Origin: Bog-1198 sp963727045
GTDB taxonomy: Bacteria; Pseudomonadota; Gammaproteobacteria; Steroidobacterales; Steroidobacteraceae
Assembly: GCA_963727045.1 (NCBI GenBank)
Contig: CAVSES010000002.1
Span: forward strand, 2,108,001 to 2,172,000
Direction of reading: 5' to 3'
DNA length: 64,000 nt
Below are positions 47,477-55,871 of this stretch, one piece after another. The notes below the pieces were generated by a model. That model did no database searches and was not told the origin of the DNA. It worked only from the letters and a program-made list of their open reading frames with translations. The position numbers and the translations under genes are program-made. The first letter of the stretch is position 1. Every line of letters starts with the position of its first letter.

Positions 47477-48532
47477 ATGGCAGATCCCGTCATCGCCCAT
47501 CGCAAGGGCTTTTTCTGCGAGGTCAAGGCCGGCAGGCGCTGCCTGTGGTGCGGCTGCGGCCGCTCCCGTGCGCAGCCGTTCTGCGACGGCTCGCATGCAG
47601 GGACCGGCTTGCTGCCGATGGCCTTCAAGGCCGAACGCGACGAGGAGGTGATCTTTTGCGGCTGCAAACACACGGCCACGCCGCCGTTTTGCGACGGCGC
47701 CCACAACAATCTGCCGGGCGGCCACGTCGCCGATGATCCGGACAGCCCCGAGAATCGCAAGGTCTCGACGGCGGCGGCCGGCGCCGCGCCCGTCGTGCGG
47801 CTCGACGGAGCATGCTATGTGTTCTCGCCGGCTAGGGCCGCCCTTACCGCGCGAGGCTCATTGCGATATTGCGCCGTGGCAAGCCCCGCGCACGGTGCGT
47901 TGTTTCAATCCGTGTTTTATGGGGAGCTTGCCCGGGACGCCTCGCCGGTGATCTCCGCCGACGGCCGGCACACCGTCCTGTTCATCGCCGCGGGTGGCGG
48001 AGAAATCGACATCAGCGGACGTCGCTTCGACGTGGGCCCACTCACCGGAATTTACGTCCGGCCGGGCGAAGCCTACCGCATCCGCAACGGCGGCCCCGCT
48101 CCCATGAAGTTCTTCATGTGCAACGGCCCCGGCAGCGAGGATCTCGTCTGGCTCGAGGAGATGCCCGCCGCATTCGAAGCACAGTATCCGCGCCGCACCG
48201 CAGGGGTCGATGCGGCGCATCGGTGCAAAATGGCCGAGCGCCACTACCAACTGCTCGTGAATCGCGAGCATGGCTCGACAGTGGTGACGCAATTCATCGG
48301 CAACATCCCCGTGTCGAAGGCGGAGCCGCACCGGCATCTGTACGAAGAGACGCTGATCTTCCTCAATGGCGCGGGGGTCGTGTGGACGGAGAACCTCAAG
48401 ACCAGCGTCGCCGAGGGAGACGTTCTGTTCCTGCCGCGCAAGCAGCTGCACTCCGTTCAATGCACCACGCCGGGCGGCTTCGACGTGGTCGGGGTCATCT
48501 ATCCCGGCGACAACCCATCGGTCAATTACTAA
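47477..48532 (+). CDS. CDGSH iron-sulfur domain fused to a bicupin
   Basis: A 351-residue fusion. Residues 1-80 hold two CDGSH zinc-finger-type [2Fe-2S] sites: Cys25-x-Cys27 ... Cys36-DGS-His40 and Cys61-x-Cys63 ... Cys72-DGA-His76. From about 108 on, two cupin domains follow: the first RHTVLFIAAGGGEIDISGRRFDVGPLTGIYVRPGEAYRIRNGG, the second VSKAEPHRHLYEETLIFLNGAGVVWTENLKTSVAEGDVLFLPRKQLHSV with the His-His-Glu...His metal set. The architecture suggests an iron-sulfur-assisted oxygenase, perhaps on an aromatic or amino compound; no named function. It is coupled to the PLP enzyme. Confidence 0.88.
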   Translation: MADPVIAHRKGFFCEVKAGRRCLWCGCGRSRAQPFCDGSHAGTGLLPMAFKAERDEEVIFCGCKHTATPPFCDGAHNNLPGGHVADDPDSPENRKVSTAAAGAAPVVRLDGACYVFSPARAALTARGSLRYCAVASPAHGALFQSVFYGELARDASPVISADGRHTVLFIAAGGGEIDISGRRFDVGPLTGIYVRPGEAYRIRNGGPAPMKFFMCNGPGSEDLVWLEEMPAAFEAQYPRRTAGVDAAHRCKMAERHYQLLVNREHGSTVVTQFIGNIPVSKAEPHRHLYEETLIFLNGAGVVWTENLKTSVAEGDVLFLPRKQLHSVQCTTPGGFDVVGVIYPGDNPSVNY

Positions 48533-48695
48533 AGACCCCGCGCCGCGGTCCTTCGGAGGCGGCGAAATCAATCTGCAATCATCCTTGCGCTACTATCGTG
48601 CGGCCAAGGCCCGGCGACGCCCGTGCAGAAAGCGCCGCAGGGGATAATGTAAAGTCGCTGCCCGCCGATTCAGGCGTTTACCCCTGGCACGAATG

Positions 48696-48723
48696 TTGCT
48701 TCGGTTACGTAGTGTAATATACC
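48696..48723 (+). promoter_or_regulatory. weak promoter candidate for the LysR gene
   Basis: TTGCTT, 16 bases, TATACC lies about 60 bases before the LysR start. The rest of the 252-base gap 48533-48784 shows no gene or clear terminator, only a GC palindrome-like GACCCCGCG...CGCGGTC just after the CDGSH-bicupin stop. Confidence 0.3.
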
Positions 48724-48784
48724 GAGAGTATGCCGTGAGGGGCCGCAACGGTAATCACGCCCCACTTCAAAGTATTGGACGCCT

Positions 48785-49666
48785 ATGCGGTTGCCGTCGC
48801 TCAAGTTTCTGAAGACCTTTCAGGTCGCCGCCAAGCTGCAAAGCTTCAAGGCCGCCGCCGAGGAGCTGTTCGTCACGCCGTCCGCCGTGAGCCACCAGAT
48901 CAAGGCGCTCGAGGAACAGCTCGGAGTTGCGTTGTTCGAACGCGGGGTACGCACGCTGACATTGACCGACGCGGGCGCGCACTATCTCGAACACATCAAC
49001 GATATCTTCTCCAAGCTCGAATCGGTCACCGAGCAGCTTCAAGACCGCTACGGACGGACCATCATCCGCCTCAACGTGCCGCCATTTTTCGCGAACGAGC
49101 TGCTGCTGCCGCGGCTGGCGTCCTTTTCGCAGGCCCGGGAAGAGACGGATATTCGGATCGAAACGAGCTTCTCCGCGCCCAAGACCCATCCGCCGGAGGC
49201 GGACCTCTCCATCGTGGTGGGCTCCGGACCGTGGGAGGGACTCACCGTGCACGAATTGTTCGCACAGAGCTTCATCGCAGCCTGCTCGCCGGCTTTTCTG
49301 CTCGAGAATCCCATCAACTCGTATCACGACTTGAGCGGCAAGACGCTGCTGCTGCACGAGGAGCGGCGGGAGGCATGGGAGCGCTGGGCGGCGGGTATCG
49401 GAATCGAGCCGATCAAGCCCAACCGGCTGGTGCGCCTCGATACCATGTCGGCGGTGGTACTTGCCGCCGAGCAGGGCGTGGGGGTGGCCCTGGTTCCGTC
49501 CCGCTTGAGCGCCGACCGCTTCGTCGCCGGGGGGCTGGTTAAATTATTCGAGGCGGAATTGACGACCAATGAGAGCTATGTGTTGCTGCAAAGGCCCGAG
49601 GATCGCGGGCGCGAGGACTTGCAGGAACTGACGCGGTGGATCCTGTCGGAATGCCGGGTTGCTTGA
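48785..49666 (+). CDS. LysR-type transcription regulator, GcvA-like
   Basis: A 293-residue LysR regulator. The N-terminal winged helix is MRLPSLKFLKTFQVAAKLQSFKAAAEELFVTPSAVSHQIKALEEQLGVALFER with the HTH at about 20-40. The effector domain begins near 93 (NVPPFFANELLLPRLASF). LSIVVGSGPWEGL, and the GcvA-type ending LVPSRLSADRFVAGGLVKLF are typical. It is on the same strand as the cyclase-to-bicupin cluster and is the natural local regulator. Its stop overlaps the folA start (TGATG). Confidence 0.92.
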   Translation: MRLPSLKFLKTFQVAAKLQSFKAAAEELFVTPSAVSHQIKALEEQLGVALFERGVRTLTLTDAGAHYLEHINDIFSKLESVTEQLQDRYGRTIIRLNVPPFFANELLLPRLASFSQAREETDIRIETSFSAPKTHPPEADLSIVVGSGPWEGLTVHELFAQSFIAACSPAFLLENPINSYHDLSGKTLLLHEERREAWERWAAGIGIEPIKPNRLVRLDTMSAVVLAAEQGVGVALVPSRLSADRFVAGGLVKLFEAELTTNESYVLLQRPEDRGREDLQELTRWILSECRVA

Positions 49667-50196
49667 TGGCGCGGCGGCACGGCAGCGTCGGGACGGGCAG
49701 CGAGGCGGCCGCGCTTGAACTGGTCGTCGCGGTCGCGGAAAACGACGTCATCGGGCGCGGCAACCGGCTGCCGTGGCACTTGCCTGCGGATCTGCGGCAT
49801 TTCAAGGATCTCACCCTCGGCAAGCCGGTGTTGATGGGCCGAAGGACCTACGAGTCCATCGGCAAGGCGCTCCCGGGACGGACGAACATCGTGCTCAGCC
49901 GTTCTCCGGAATTTTCCCCCGGCGACTGCATCGTGGTGAAAACCCTCGGCGACGCGCGCCTGGCGGCGGAGGGCCGGCCGGCATTGATGGTGATCGGCGG
50001 GGCGGAAATTTATCGCCGGTGCCTGCCCGAGGCCGACCGCATCCATCTGACCTTGATCCACGCAGCCATCCCGGACGGCGACACGGTCTTCGCGGGCTGG
50101 CGGGGGGCGCAGTGGAGCGAGTCGTCCCGCGAACGGCACGAGGCGGACGACAAGAATGAGTATGCCTACAGCTTCATCACGCTCGAGCGCGCGTGA
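49666..50196 (+). CDS. folA: dihydrofolate reductase
   Basis: Reduces dihydrofolate with NADPH. The 176-residue protein has a ~20-residue N-terminal extension before LVVAVAENDVIGRGNRLPWHLPADLRHFKDLTLGKPVLMGRRTYESIGKALPGRTNIVLSR, the folate/NADPH core, then VIGGAEIYRRCLPEADRIHLT. The conserved Trp-Asp/Glu position is WHLPAD. The start overlaps the LysR stop by one base (TGATG). It converges with kmo. thyA lies 10 kb upstream, so dTMP synthesis genes are in one window. Confidence 0.96.
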   Translation: MARRHGSVGTGSEAAALELVVAVAENDVIGRGNRLPWHLPADLRHFKDLTLGKPVLMGRRTYESIGKALPGRTNIVLSRSPEFSPGDCIVVKTLGDARLAAEGRPALMVIGGAEIYRRCLPEADRIHLTLIHAAIPDGDTVFAGWRGAQWSESSRERHEADDKNEYAYSFITLERA

Positions 50197-50209
50197 GCCG
50201 CCGCCGGCA

Positions 50210-51574
50210 TCAGCCGAGCGGCGCCAGTCTGACCCGTATCTCGCGTTCCGCGCGCGAGAAATCCACGTCCTCGAGCCTCGATACGGCGCCCGCGGTCAAC
50301 TCGTTCAGCAGCTCCGACTGCACGGCTCCGCGCAGCAGCGCGGTTCGATAGGGAATTTCGTGGTGGAACATCACCATCGAGTAGCGGGGTATGAAGCGCT
50401 GCGGAAAGCGCCGTTCGAGCTCCAGTGACAGCGCCTGCTGCAGCTGAAACTTCGGATCGGCGACGCGCTCGCGCATTTCCAGGTAATTGTCGAGCGCCAT
50501 GACGGCGATCGCGTCGGTGTTTGGTTTGCGCAGCGCGCCGAAATCCGAAAAGACGTCCGCCCACGGCGCGTGACGGCCCATGCAGGCGTCGAATTCCACG
50601 CAATCCTCGAAACAGCAATTCATGCCCTGACCGTGAAAGGGCACGATGGCGTGCGCGGAGTCCCCGATCAGCGCCGCCTTCCCGCCATGATGCCACGGGC
50701 TTGCCGACACGGTGCCGAGAAATCCGACGGGGTGATTTTGAAATTCTGCAATGCAGCCGGGCATCAGTTCGCGTGCGTCCGGAAAGCTTCGGGAGAAGAA
50801 TTCTTCGATGGCGCCGGGGTCCGCCAGACTCTCGAAACTCGGGTTTCCGCGCTTTGCCAGAAACAGCGTGGCGGTGAAGCTGCCGTCCTCGTTCGGCAGG
50901 GCGATCAGCATGTAATTGCCGCGGGGCCAGATGTGCAGGGCATCGGCAGCCATGCGGTGCTTCCCGGCCGCATCGGCCGGTATGGAGAGCTCCTTGTATC
51001 CGTGCTCGAGGTCGGTTTCCTGCGCATCGATGAAATTGAGCGCGCTCATGCGTCTGCGCATCCACGAGCCGGCCCCGTCGGTCGCCAACAAGGGCTGCAT
51101 GGGGACGCTGATCAGGCGGTCGCGGCGCAGATCGCGTATCAGCGCCACTCCCTCGTCGAACTCCGCAGTCTCGAATCGATGCTCGAAGTGAATGGTCACC
51201 CCGGGCTCGCGCGCCGCGATCTCGAGCAAGACCTGCGTCAGGCGATGCCTCGATATCGAGTAGATCTGCTCGTTCTGCCGCTGTCCGTAAGGCTGCAGCG
51301 ATGTGCTTCCATCCGGCCCATGGATGCATCGCCCGCGCATCGGCAGCAGCGCCTTCTCGAGGCTCGGGAACACTCCCGCCATCCGCAGTGCGTGAATACC
51401 GCGGTCGGCCAGCGCCAGATTAATCGACCGGCCCGACCCGGCGGCGGAGCCTCGCGGATCGGAGCGGCTCTCGTAGAGTTCGACCGAGTGGCCGCGGCGC
51501 TGCATGAGGATCGCGAGCAGTGCGCCGGTGGGACCGGCGCCGACGATGCGAACGGCCGGGCGAGCGGCGTTCAT
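50210..51574 (-). CDS. kmo: kynurenine 3-monooxygenase
   Basis: FAD/NADPH enzyme that hydroxylates L-kynurenine. The 454-residue chain begins with the Rossmann motif VRIVGAGPTGALLAILMQRRGHSVELYE, contains GSGRSINLALADRGIHALR, LLATDGAGSWMRRRM, and the second FAD motif ALIGDSAHAIVPFHGQGMNCCFEDC, and ends in the KMO-type C-terminal domain with YSMVMFHHEIPYRTAL. The ATG overlaps the kynU stop (ATGA), so 3-HAO, kynU and kmo form one operon. Confidence 0.95.
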   Translation of the reverse strand: MNAARPAVRIVGAGPTGALLAILMQRRGHSVELYESRSDPRGSAAGSGRSINLALADRGIHALRMAGVFPSLEKALLPMRGRCIHGPDGSTSLQPYGQRQNEQIYSISRHRLTQVLLEIAAREPGVTIHFEHRFETAEFDEGVALIRDLRRDRLISVPMQPLLATDGAGSWMRRRMSALNFIDAQETDLEHGYKELSIPADAAGKHRMAADALHIWPRGNYMLIALPNEDGSFTATLFLAKRGNPSFESLADPGAIEEFFSRSFPDARELMPGCIAEFQNHPVGFLGTVSASPWHHGGKAALIGDSAHAIVPFHGQGMNCCFEDCVEFDACMGRHAPWADVFSDFGALRKPNTDAIAVMALDNYLEMRERVADPKFQLQQALSLELERRFPQRFIPRYSMVMFHHEIPYRTALLRGAVQSELLNELTAGAVSRLEDVDFSRAEREIRVRLAPLG

Positions 51575-52842
51575 CGACGCAGCGCATGTGACAGCGCGTC
51601 CACCGCAGCCAACACATCGCTGTAAGAGTTGTAAAGCGGTACCGGCGCCAGCCGCAGCACGTCCGGCTCGCGCCAATCGCAGATCACCCCGGCCTCCGTC
51701 AACAATTCATGGCAGCGTTTGGCGGCGGCGGCGGGCCGCGCGATGCGAATGCTCAATTGGCAGCCGCGCTGCGAAGGGTCGCCGGGTGTGATGATGTCCA
51801 CGAGGCTGGCCAGCCGGGCCTCGAGCAGACGCTGCAGGAATCCGGTCAGCGCGATGGATTTCTCGCGCAGCCGCCCGATGCCGGCCTGCGTAAAGATCTC
51901 CAACGAGGCCAGCAGCGGCGCTGCGGAGAGGACCGGGGGGTTGCTGATCTGCCAGCCCTGCGCGCCGGGGATCGGATTGAACTCGGGTCCCATGTCGAAC
52001 CGCGTCGCGGCGTCGTGTCCCCACCAGCCAGCGAACCGCGGCAGACCGACGCCTCGTGCATGCCGATCATGCACGAAACAGCCGCCGATGGCCCCGGGCC
52101 CGGCGTTCAAATACTTGTAACTGCACCACACGGCGAAATCGGCGTCCCAATCATGCAAGTGCACGGGCGTATTGCCGATGCAGTGAGCGAGATCGAGGCC
52201 GGTCACGGCGCCCGCGCGCCGCGCCGCGCCGATAACCGCCTTCACGTCCAGGGACTGGCCGGTCAGGTATTGAACGCCCGGCAGCAGGACCAGCGCGAGC
52301 GCGGATCCCTCGCGCTCGATGCGATGGATCAGGTCCTCCGTTCTCAAATGCCGCTCTCCGGCACGCGGCTCGACCTCCACCAGGTGCTCTGGCGCGTTCA
52401 ATCCGTGGAATTGCAGCTGCGACACGATGGCGTAGCGATCCGAGGGGAATGCCGATTTCTCGATCAACACCCGGTTTCGCATGCCCCGGGGGCGGAAAAA
52501 ACTCACCATCATCAGATGCAGGTTCACCGTCAGCGAATTCATGGCGATGACTTCGCTCTCATGCGCGCCGACGAGGGAGGCGAGCGGTGCCGCAGCGTGC
52601 TCGTGATAGGGAATCCAGGGACGCCCGGCCTGATGGTGTGCCAGCACGCCCAGCCTCCGCCAATCGTTCAGCTCCTGTTCGACGTACTGTGCAGCGGATT
52701 TGGGCTGAAGCCCGAGCGAATGGCCGCACAGGTACACCAACCTTCGCCCGGTACCGTCGACGGGATGATGGAACCGCTCCGCGAAATGCGCCAGCGGATC
52801 GTTTGCGTCCGCGGCAAGCGCGCCTGCGGCGTCGGGCGTCAC
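51571..52842 (-). CDS. kynU: kynureninase
   Basis: PLP enzyme that cleaves 3-hydroxykynurenine to 3-hydroxyanthranilate and alanine. 423 residues: VYLCGHSLGLQPKSAAQYV near the start, HESEVIAMNSLTVNLHLMMVSFFRP, GLDLAHCIGNTPVHLHDWDADFAVWCSYKYLNAGPGAIGG with the PLP lysine in CSYKYLN, and FAGWWGHD. Overlaps both neighbours by 4 bases in the operon 3-HAO - kynU - kmo. Confidence 0.97.
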   Translation of the reverse strand: MTPDAAGALAADANDPLAHFAERFHHPVDGTGRRLVYLCGHSLGLQPKSAAQYVEQELNDWRRLGVLAHHQAGRPWIPYHEHAAAPLASLVGAHESEVIAMNSLTVNLHLMMVSFFRPRGMRNRVLIEKSAFPSDRYAIVSQLQFHGLNAPEHLVEVEPRAGERHLRTEDLIHRIEREGSALALVLLPGVQYLTGQSLDVKAVIGAARRAGAVTGLDLAHCIGNTPVHLHDWDADFAVWCSYKYLNAGPGAIGGCFVHDRHARGVGLPRFAGWWGHDAATRFDMGPEFNPIPGAQGWQISNPPVLSAAPLLASLEIFTQAGIGRLREKSIALTGFLQRLLEARLASLVDIITPGDPSQRGCQLSIRIARPAAAAKRCHELLTEAGVICDWREPDVLRLAPVPLYNSYSDVLAAVDALSHALRR

Positions 52843-53357
52843 CGGCCTGGAACCTGCATGACCGTGCCGCAGGCCGTGCAGGTACGATGCGAAAGGCTCG
52901 AAAAGAATCGGGAAAAAATCTCAGGCAATTGCGTTTCGATGTTGCTCACCGCGACGCGCTCCAAATACAGACACTGCCCGCAGTTCTCGCAATACCAGGA
53001 GAATCCATCGAGCTCATCCGGAGCGCGGCGCCGCTCAACGACCAGCCCGACAGTGCCGGCAGGGCGCCGCGGGGAATGCGGCACCTGCGCGGGCAAGAGA
53101 TATACCTCACCCTGGCGAATCGGGATATCCGTCATGCGCCCGTCCTGGACCGTTTTGAGCACCATGTCCCCCTCCACCTGAAAGAAGAACTCCTCGCTTG
53201 GGTCATGATGATAGTCCTTACGGACATTGGGGCCGCCCACCGCCATGATGATGAAGGCGCTGTCCTGAAACAGGAGCTTGTTGCCGACGGGGGGTTTGAG
53301 CAGTTCTCGATTCTGCTCGATCCATCGACGCAGATTGAAGGGCGGGAGTGCTTGCAT
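52839..53357 (-). CDS. nbaC: 3-hydroxyanthranilate 3,4-dioxygenase
   Basis: Non-heme iron cupin that opens 3-hydroxyanthranilate to ACMS, which becomes quinolinate for NAD. The 172-residue protein has the cupin metal set in GPNVRKDYHHDPSEEFFFQVEGDMVLK and LLPAQVPHSPRRPAGTVG. The C-terminal rubredoxin-like second iron site is CENCGQC and CTACG, present in bacterial homologues. The start has no ribosome site but a perfect TATAAT exactly 6 bases upstream, so the kynurenine operon mRNA is predicted leaderless. Confidence 0.96.
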   Translation of the reverse strand: MQALPPFNLRRWIEQNRELLKPPVGNKLLFQDSAFIIMAVGGPNVRKDYHHDPSEEFFFQVEGDMVLKTVQDGRMTDIPIRQGEVYLLPAQVPHSPRRPAGTVGLVVERRRAPDELDGFSWYCENCGQCLYLERVAVSNIETQLPEIFSRFFSSLSHRTCTACGTVMQVPGR

Positions 53358-53363
53358 TGCCGC

Positions 53364-53369
53364 ATTATA
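53364..53369 (-). promoter_or_regulatory. -10 element for leaderless kynurenine operon
   Basis: Perfect TATAAT, 6 bases (GCGGCA) before the ATG of 3-hydroxyanthranilate dioxygenase. No Shine-Dalgarno lies between. No -35 match is evident. Confidence 0.6.
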
Positions 53370-53403
53370 CCGGCACCGCGAGGCTCCCGGGCCATTGGCC
53401 GCG

Positions 53404-54231
53404 TCAGGGAATTTGGGCGGCCGCGCAGGGCACCTGAATCTCGCGCGCACCGGGATCATCCAGCCGCAGCGCCGTCAATGAGCCGCCCCAAACGCAGCCC
53501 GTATCGAGACTCGTGACGTCGGCATTGCGGAAGAAGCCCAGCGTCGACCAGTGGCCGAAGACGATGCGGGGTCCGCGCCAAAGCGCCTGCCTTGCCTCGA
53601 ACCACGGAATCAGCGACCGGGCCTGCGGCTTCTTCGGCGATCCCTTGGCGCGAAGCACCAACCGGCCGTCCGCATCGACGTAGCGCAGACGGGTAAAGCA
53701 GTTGGCAACGAACCGCAGTCGCTCTTCTGTTCCGCGAACCTCGTCCCAGAGATCCGGCTGATCGCCGTAGAGCCGGTCGAACAGCTTCGCCGGGTCGCGC
53801 CGCAGCGCATCCTCGAACTCGCGCGCGCATTGGCGCGCCAGGTTCAAGTCCCATTGCGGCGCCAGTCCCGCATGCAGCATGCACACGTTCAATTCGGGAT
53901 CTTCGTGAAACAGCGCCCGGCCCGCAAGCCATTCGAGGAGCGCATCGCGGTCGGGGGCGGTCAGTATCCCGCCCAGCGTGTCGCCGCTGCGTGCACCGGT
54001 GGATCCGAAGGCCACGGCCAACAGGTGCAGGTCATGATTGCCCAGGGTGACGGTCGCCGCTTCCCCCAGAGAACGAATTCTGCGCAGTACGCCCAGGGAG
54101 TCGGGTCCGCGATTGACAAGATCGCCCACAAACCACAATCGGTCGCGGTCGGCCGAGAATTGCAGAGCCCCGAGCAACGCACCGAGTTCGGCATCGCAGC
54201 CCTGCACGTCACCGATTGCGTAGAGCGCCAT
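53404..54231 (-). CDS. apaH: symmetrical Ap4A hydrolase (diadenosine tetraphosphatase)
   Basis: Splits Ap4A into two ADP and removes Np4N caps from RNA. The 275-residue protein has the metallophosphoesterase motifs GDVQGCDAELGALL, LWFVGDLVNRGPDSLGVLR, TLGNHDLHLLAVAFG and the C-terminal VFGHWSTLGFF, GCVWGGSLTALRLDD. The ATG at 54231 gives the normal MALYAIGD start. It lies 13 bases after apaG's stop in the conserved rsmA-apaG-apaH block. Confidence 0.97.
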   Translation of the reverse strand: MALYAIGDVQGCDAELGALLGALQFSADRDRLWFVGDLVNRGPDSLGVLRRIRSLGEAATVTLGNHDLHLLAVAFGSTGARSGDTLGGILTAPDRDALLEWLAGRALFHEDPELNVCMLHAGLAPQWDLNLARQCAREFEDALRRDPAKLFDRLYGDQPDLWDEVRGTEERLRFVANCFTRLRYVDADGRLVLRAKGSPKKPQARSLIPWFEARQALWRGPRIVFGHWSTLGFFRNADVTSLDTGCVWGGSLTALRLDDPGAREIQVPCAAAQIP

Positions 54232-54244
54232 CAGGCTTGCACTT

Positions 54245-54631
54245 CTAGTGAAGCACTCCGGGCATGGCGAGCCTGAACGGTGCAATCGGCGCATCGAATT
54301 GCTGTCCGTCGTCGGCCACCATCTGATAGCTGCCCTGCATGGTGCCGACCGGCGTTTCGATCACCGCGCCGCTCGAGTAGCGGAATCCCTGTCCCGGTTT
54401 GAGGTAAGGCTGTTCGCCGACCACGCCGTCGCCGCGGGTCTCCTTCACGTTGCCGTTCGCATCCGTGATGATCCAGTGGCGGGTGAGCAGACGCGCCGGG
54501 ACCTGGCCTTCGTTGCGTATGGTGATGGTGTATGAAAAGACGAAACGCTTGTCGCGCGGATCCGACTGCTCCTCGAGATAGGATGTTTCGACCTCGACGC
54601 GGATTCTCGGATTCTCGGGCTCGGAGGTCAT
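54245..54631 (-). CDS. apaG: ApaG protein
   Basis: A 128-residue ApaG/F-box-associated beta-sandwich protein. IRVEVETSYLEEQSDPRDKRFVFSYTITIRNEGQVPARLLTRHWIITDANG, VVGEQPYLKPGQGFRYSSGAVIETPVGTMQGSYQMV and APIAPFRLAMPGVLH are the family. Historically linked to cobalt/magnesium tolerance; it binds pyrophosphate-like ligands, and its molecular role is unsettled. It lies between usp and apaH. Confidence 0.96.
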   Translation of the reverse strand: MTSEPENPRIRVEVETSYLEEQSDPRDKRFVFSYTITIRNEGQVPARLLTRHWIITDANGNVKETRGDGVVGEQPYLKPGQGFRYSSGAVIETPVGTMQGSYQMVADDGQQFDAPIAPFRLAMPGVLH

Positions 54632-54644
54632 GACCGCCGTCGCA

Positions 54645-55076
54645 TCATTTCAAGCGTACCGTCAATACGTCGCAGTGCGCACCATGCAGCACGGTGTCTT
54701 CCGTGAAGTTCACCAGGATGGCGAGGCCGTGGCGTTCCCGGCCGCCGAGCACGATGAGATCCGCGCGCTCCTCTTCCGCGACGCGGAGAATCTCCGCCTT
54801 GGTGTTTCCCGCTTCCACCCGGCCGGCGGCCCGGGGCAGCGCCAATCGTGAGATGAGCCCGTCGATCCTCTCGCGCGACCGCTTGATCAATTCATCCTCG
54901 ATCTCAATCGTGGGGATCAGCGATTCGCCCAGGGGTTCCACCGGCACGAAATCCACGACGTGCAATATCACCATCGAGGCATCCGAATATGACGCAAGCT
55001 CCCGCGCGGCGACGGCGACCTGGTCGCTGCCTTCCGACAGATCCACGAGCACCAAAAGCTTTTTGTATCCGGCCAT
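54645..55076 (-). CDS. universal stress protein (UspA family)
   Basis: A 143-residue single Usp domain. KLLVLVDLSEGSDQVAVAARELA begins the fold and the C-terminal ATP motif is seen as DLIVLGGRERHGLAILVNFTEDTVLHGAHCDVLTVRL, where the typical G-x2-G-x9-G-[ST] is only partly kept (GGRERHG...NFTED), so it may not bind ATP. It is inserted between rsmA (6-base gap) and apaG in an otherwise conserved operon. Confidence 0.92.
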   Translation of the reverse strand: MAGYKKLLVLVDLSEGSDQVAVAARELASYSDASMVILHVVDFVPVEPLGESLIPTIEIEDELIKRSRERIDGLISRLALPRAAGRVEAGNTKAEILRVAEEERADLIVLGGRERHGLAILVNFTEDTVLHGAHCDVLTVRLK

Positions 55077-55082
55077 GAGCGT

Positions 55083-55871
55083 TCAAGTATAGCCGACCAA
55101 TCGCGAGTATTGGGCGGCCAGGAGGCCGAATTGCGCCGGCGCGAGCGTTTCCGGACGCAATTGCGGATCGATACCGCAGGATTCGATATCCCGCGAGGTG
55201 AGCAGACCCATCAGCGAATTGCGCAGCGTCTTGCGCCGATGGGAGAACGCGGTCGTCACCAAGGTTCGCAGCGCGCCGTCACGGCCGATGTCGAAGCGCG
55301 GATTTTCGGTGGGCCGCAAGCGCACGATTGCCGACCACACCCGGGGCCGCGGCTGAAACGCGCCGGGGCCGACGTCGAACAGCGCTTCGACCTCGGCGAC
55401 GGCCGCGAGCATGACGGTCAAACGCCCGTAATCCTTCGTTCCGGGCTGCGCGGCCATCCGATCCACGACCTCCTTCTGCAGCATGAAATGCATGTCCGAT
55501 AGGGCGGCTCGCTGCGTCAGCAGGCGAAAGAGCAGGGGAGTCGAGATGTTGTAGGGAAGATTACCGACGATCCGCAAGCGCGTACCCGCTCCCCGAAGGC
55601 GGATGAAGTCCGTGTCCAGCACGTTCTCGACGTGCACGCGCAGCCCGCCTTTCGCCCTCGGGTCGGCCTCGAGCGCCTGCGCCAGATCGCGATCGATCTC
55701 GATCGCGTCCAAGCGCCTTGCGCGCTCGAGGAGCCCCCAGGTGAGCGCACCGCGGCCGGGGCCCACCTCGACGATGCGCTCCCCGGCGGCAGGCGCCACG
55801 GCGTCGATGATCCGGCGGATCACGCCGGGATCATGCAAGAAGTGCTGGCCGAACCGCCTACGTGCCGTCAC
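55083..55871 (-). CDS. rsmA: 16S rRNA m6,2A1518/A1519 dimethyltransferase
   Basis: Methylates the two adjacent adenines in the helix 45 loop of 16S rRNA. The 262-residue form starts at GTG 55871 (VTARRRFGQHFLHDPGVIRRI). SAM motif VEVGPGRGALTWGLLERA, acidic EIDRDLA, and the catalytic NLPYNIS are present. The longer frame upstream lies in the pdxA coding region. It overlaps pdxA by 14 bases. Confidence 0.97.
   Translation of the reverse strand: MTARRRFGQHFLHDPGVIRRIIDAVAPAAGERIVEVGPGRGALTWGLLERARRLDAIEIDRDLAQALEADPRAKGGLRVHVENVLDTDFIRLRGAGTRLRIVGNLPYNISTPLLFRLLTQRAALSDMHFMLQKEVVDRMAAQPGTKDYGRLTVMLAAVAEVEALFDVGPGAFQPRPRVWSAIVRLRPTENPRFDIGRDGALRTLVTTAFSHRRKTLRNSLMGLLTSRDIESCGIDPQLRPETLAPAQFGLLAAQYSRLVGYT

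Noticed and set aside
55074..55092. TATACT upstream of the usp gene
   Set aside because: It coincides with the last codons and stop of rsmA (TAT ACT TGA) and its distance to the usp ATG is 9, not 6, so it is not counted among the leaderless candidates.
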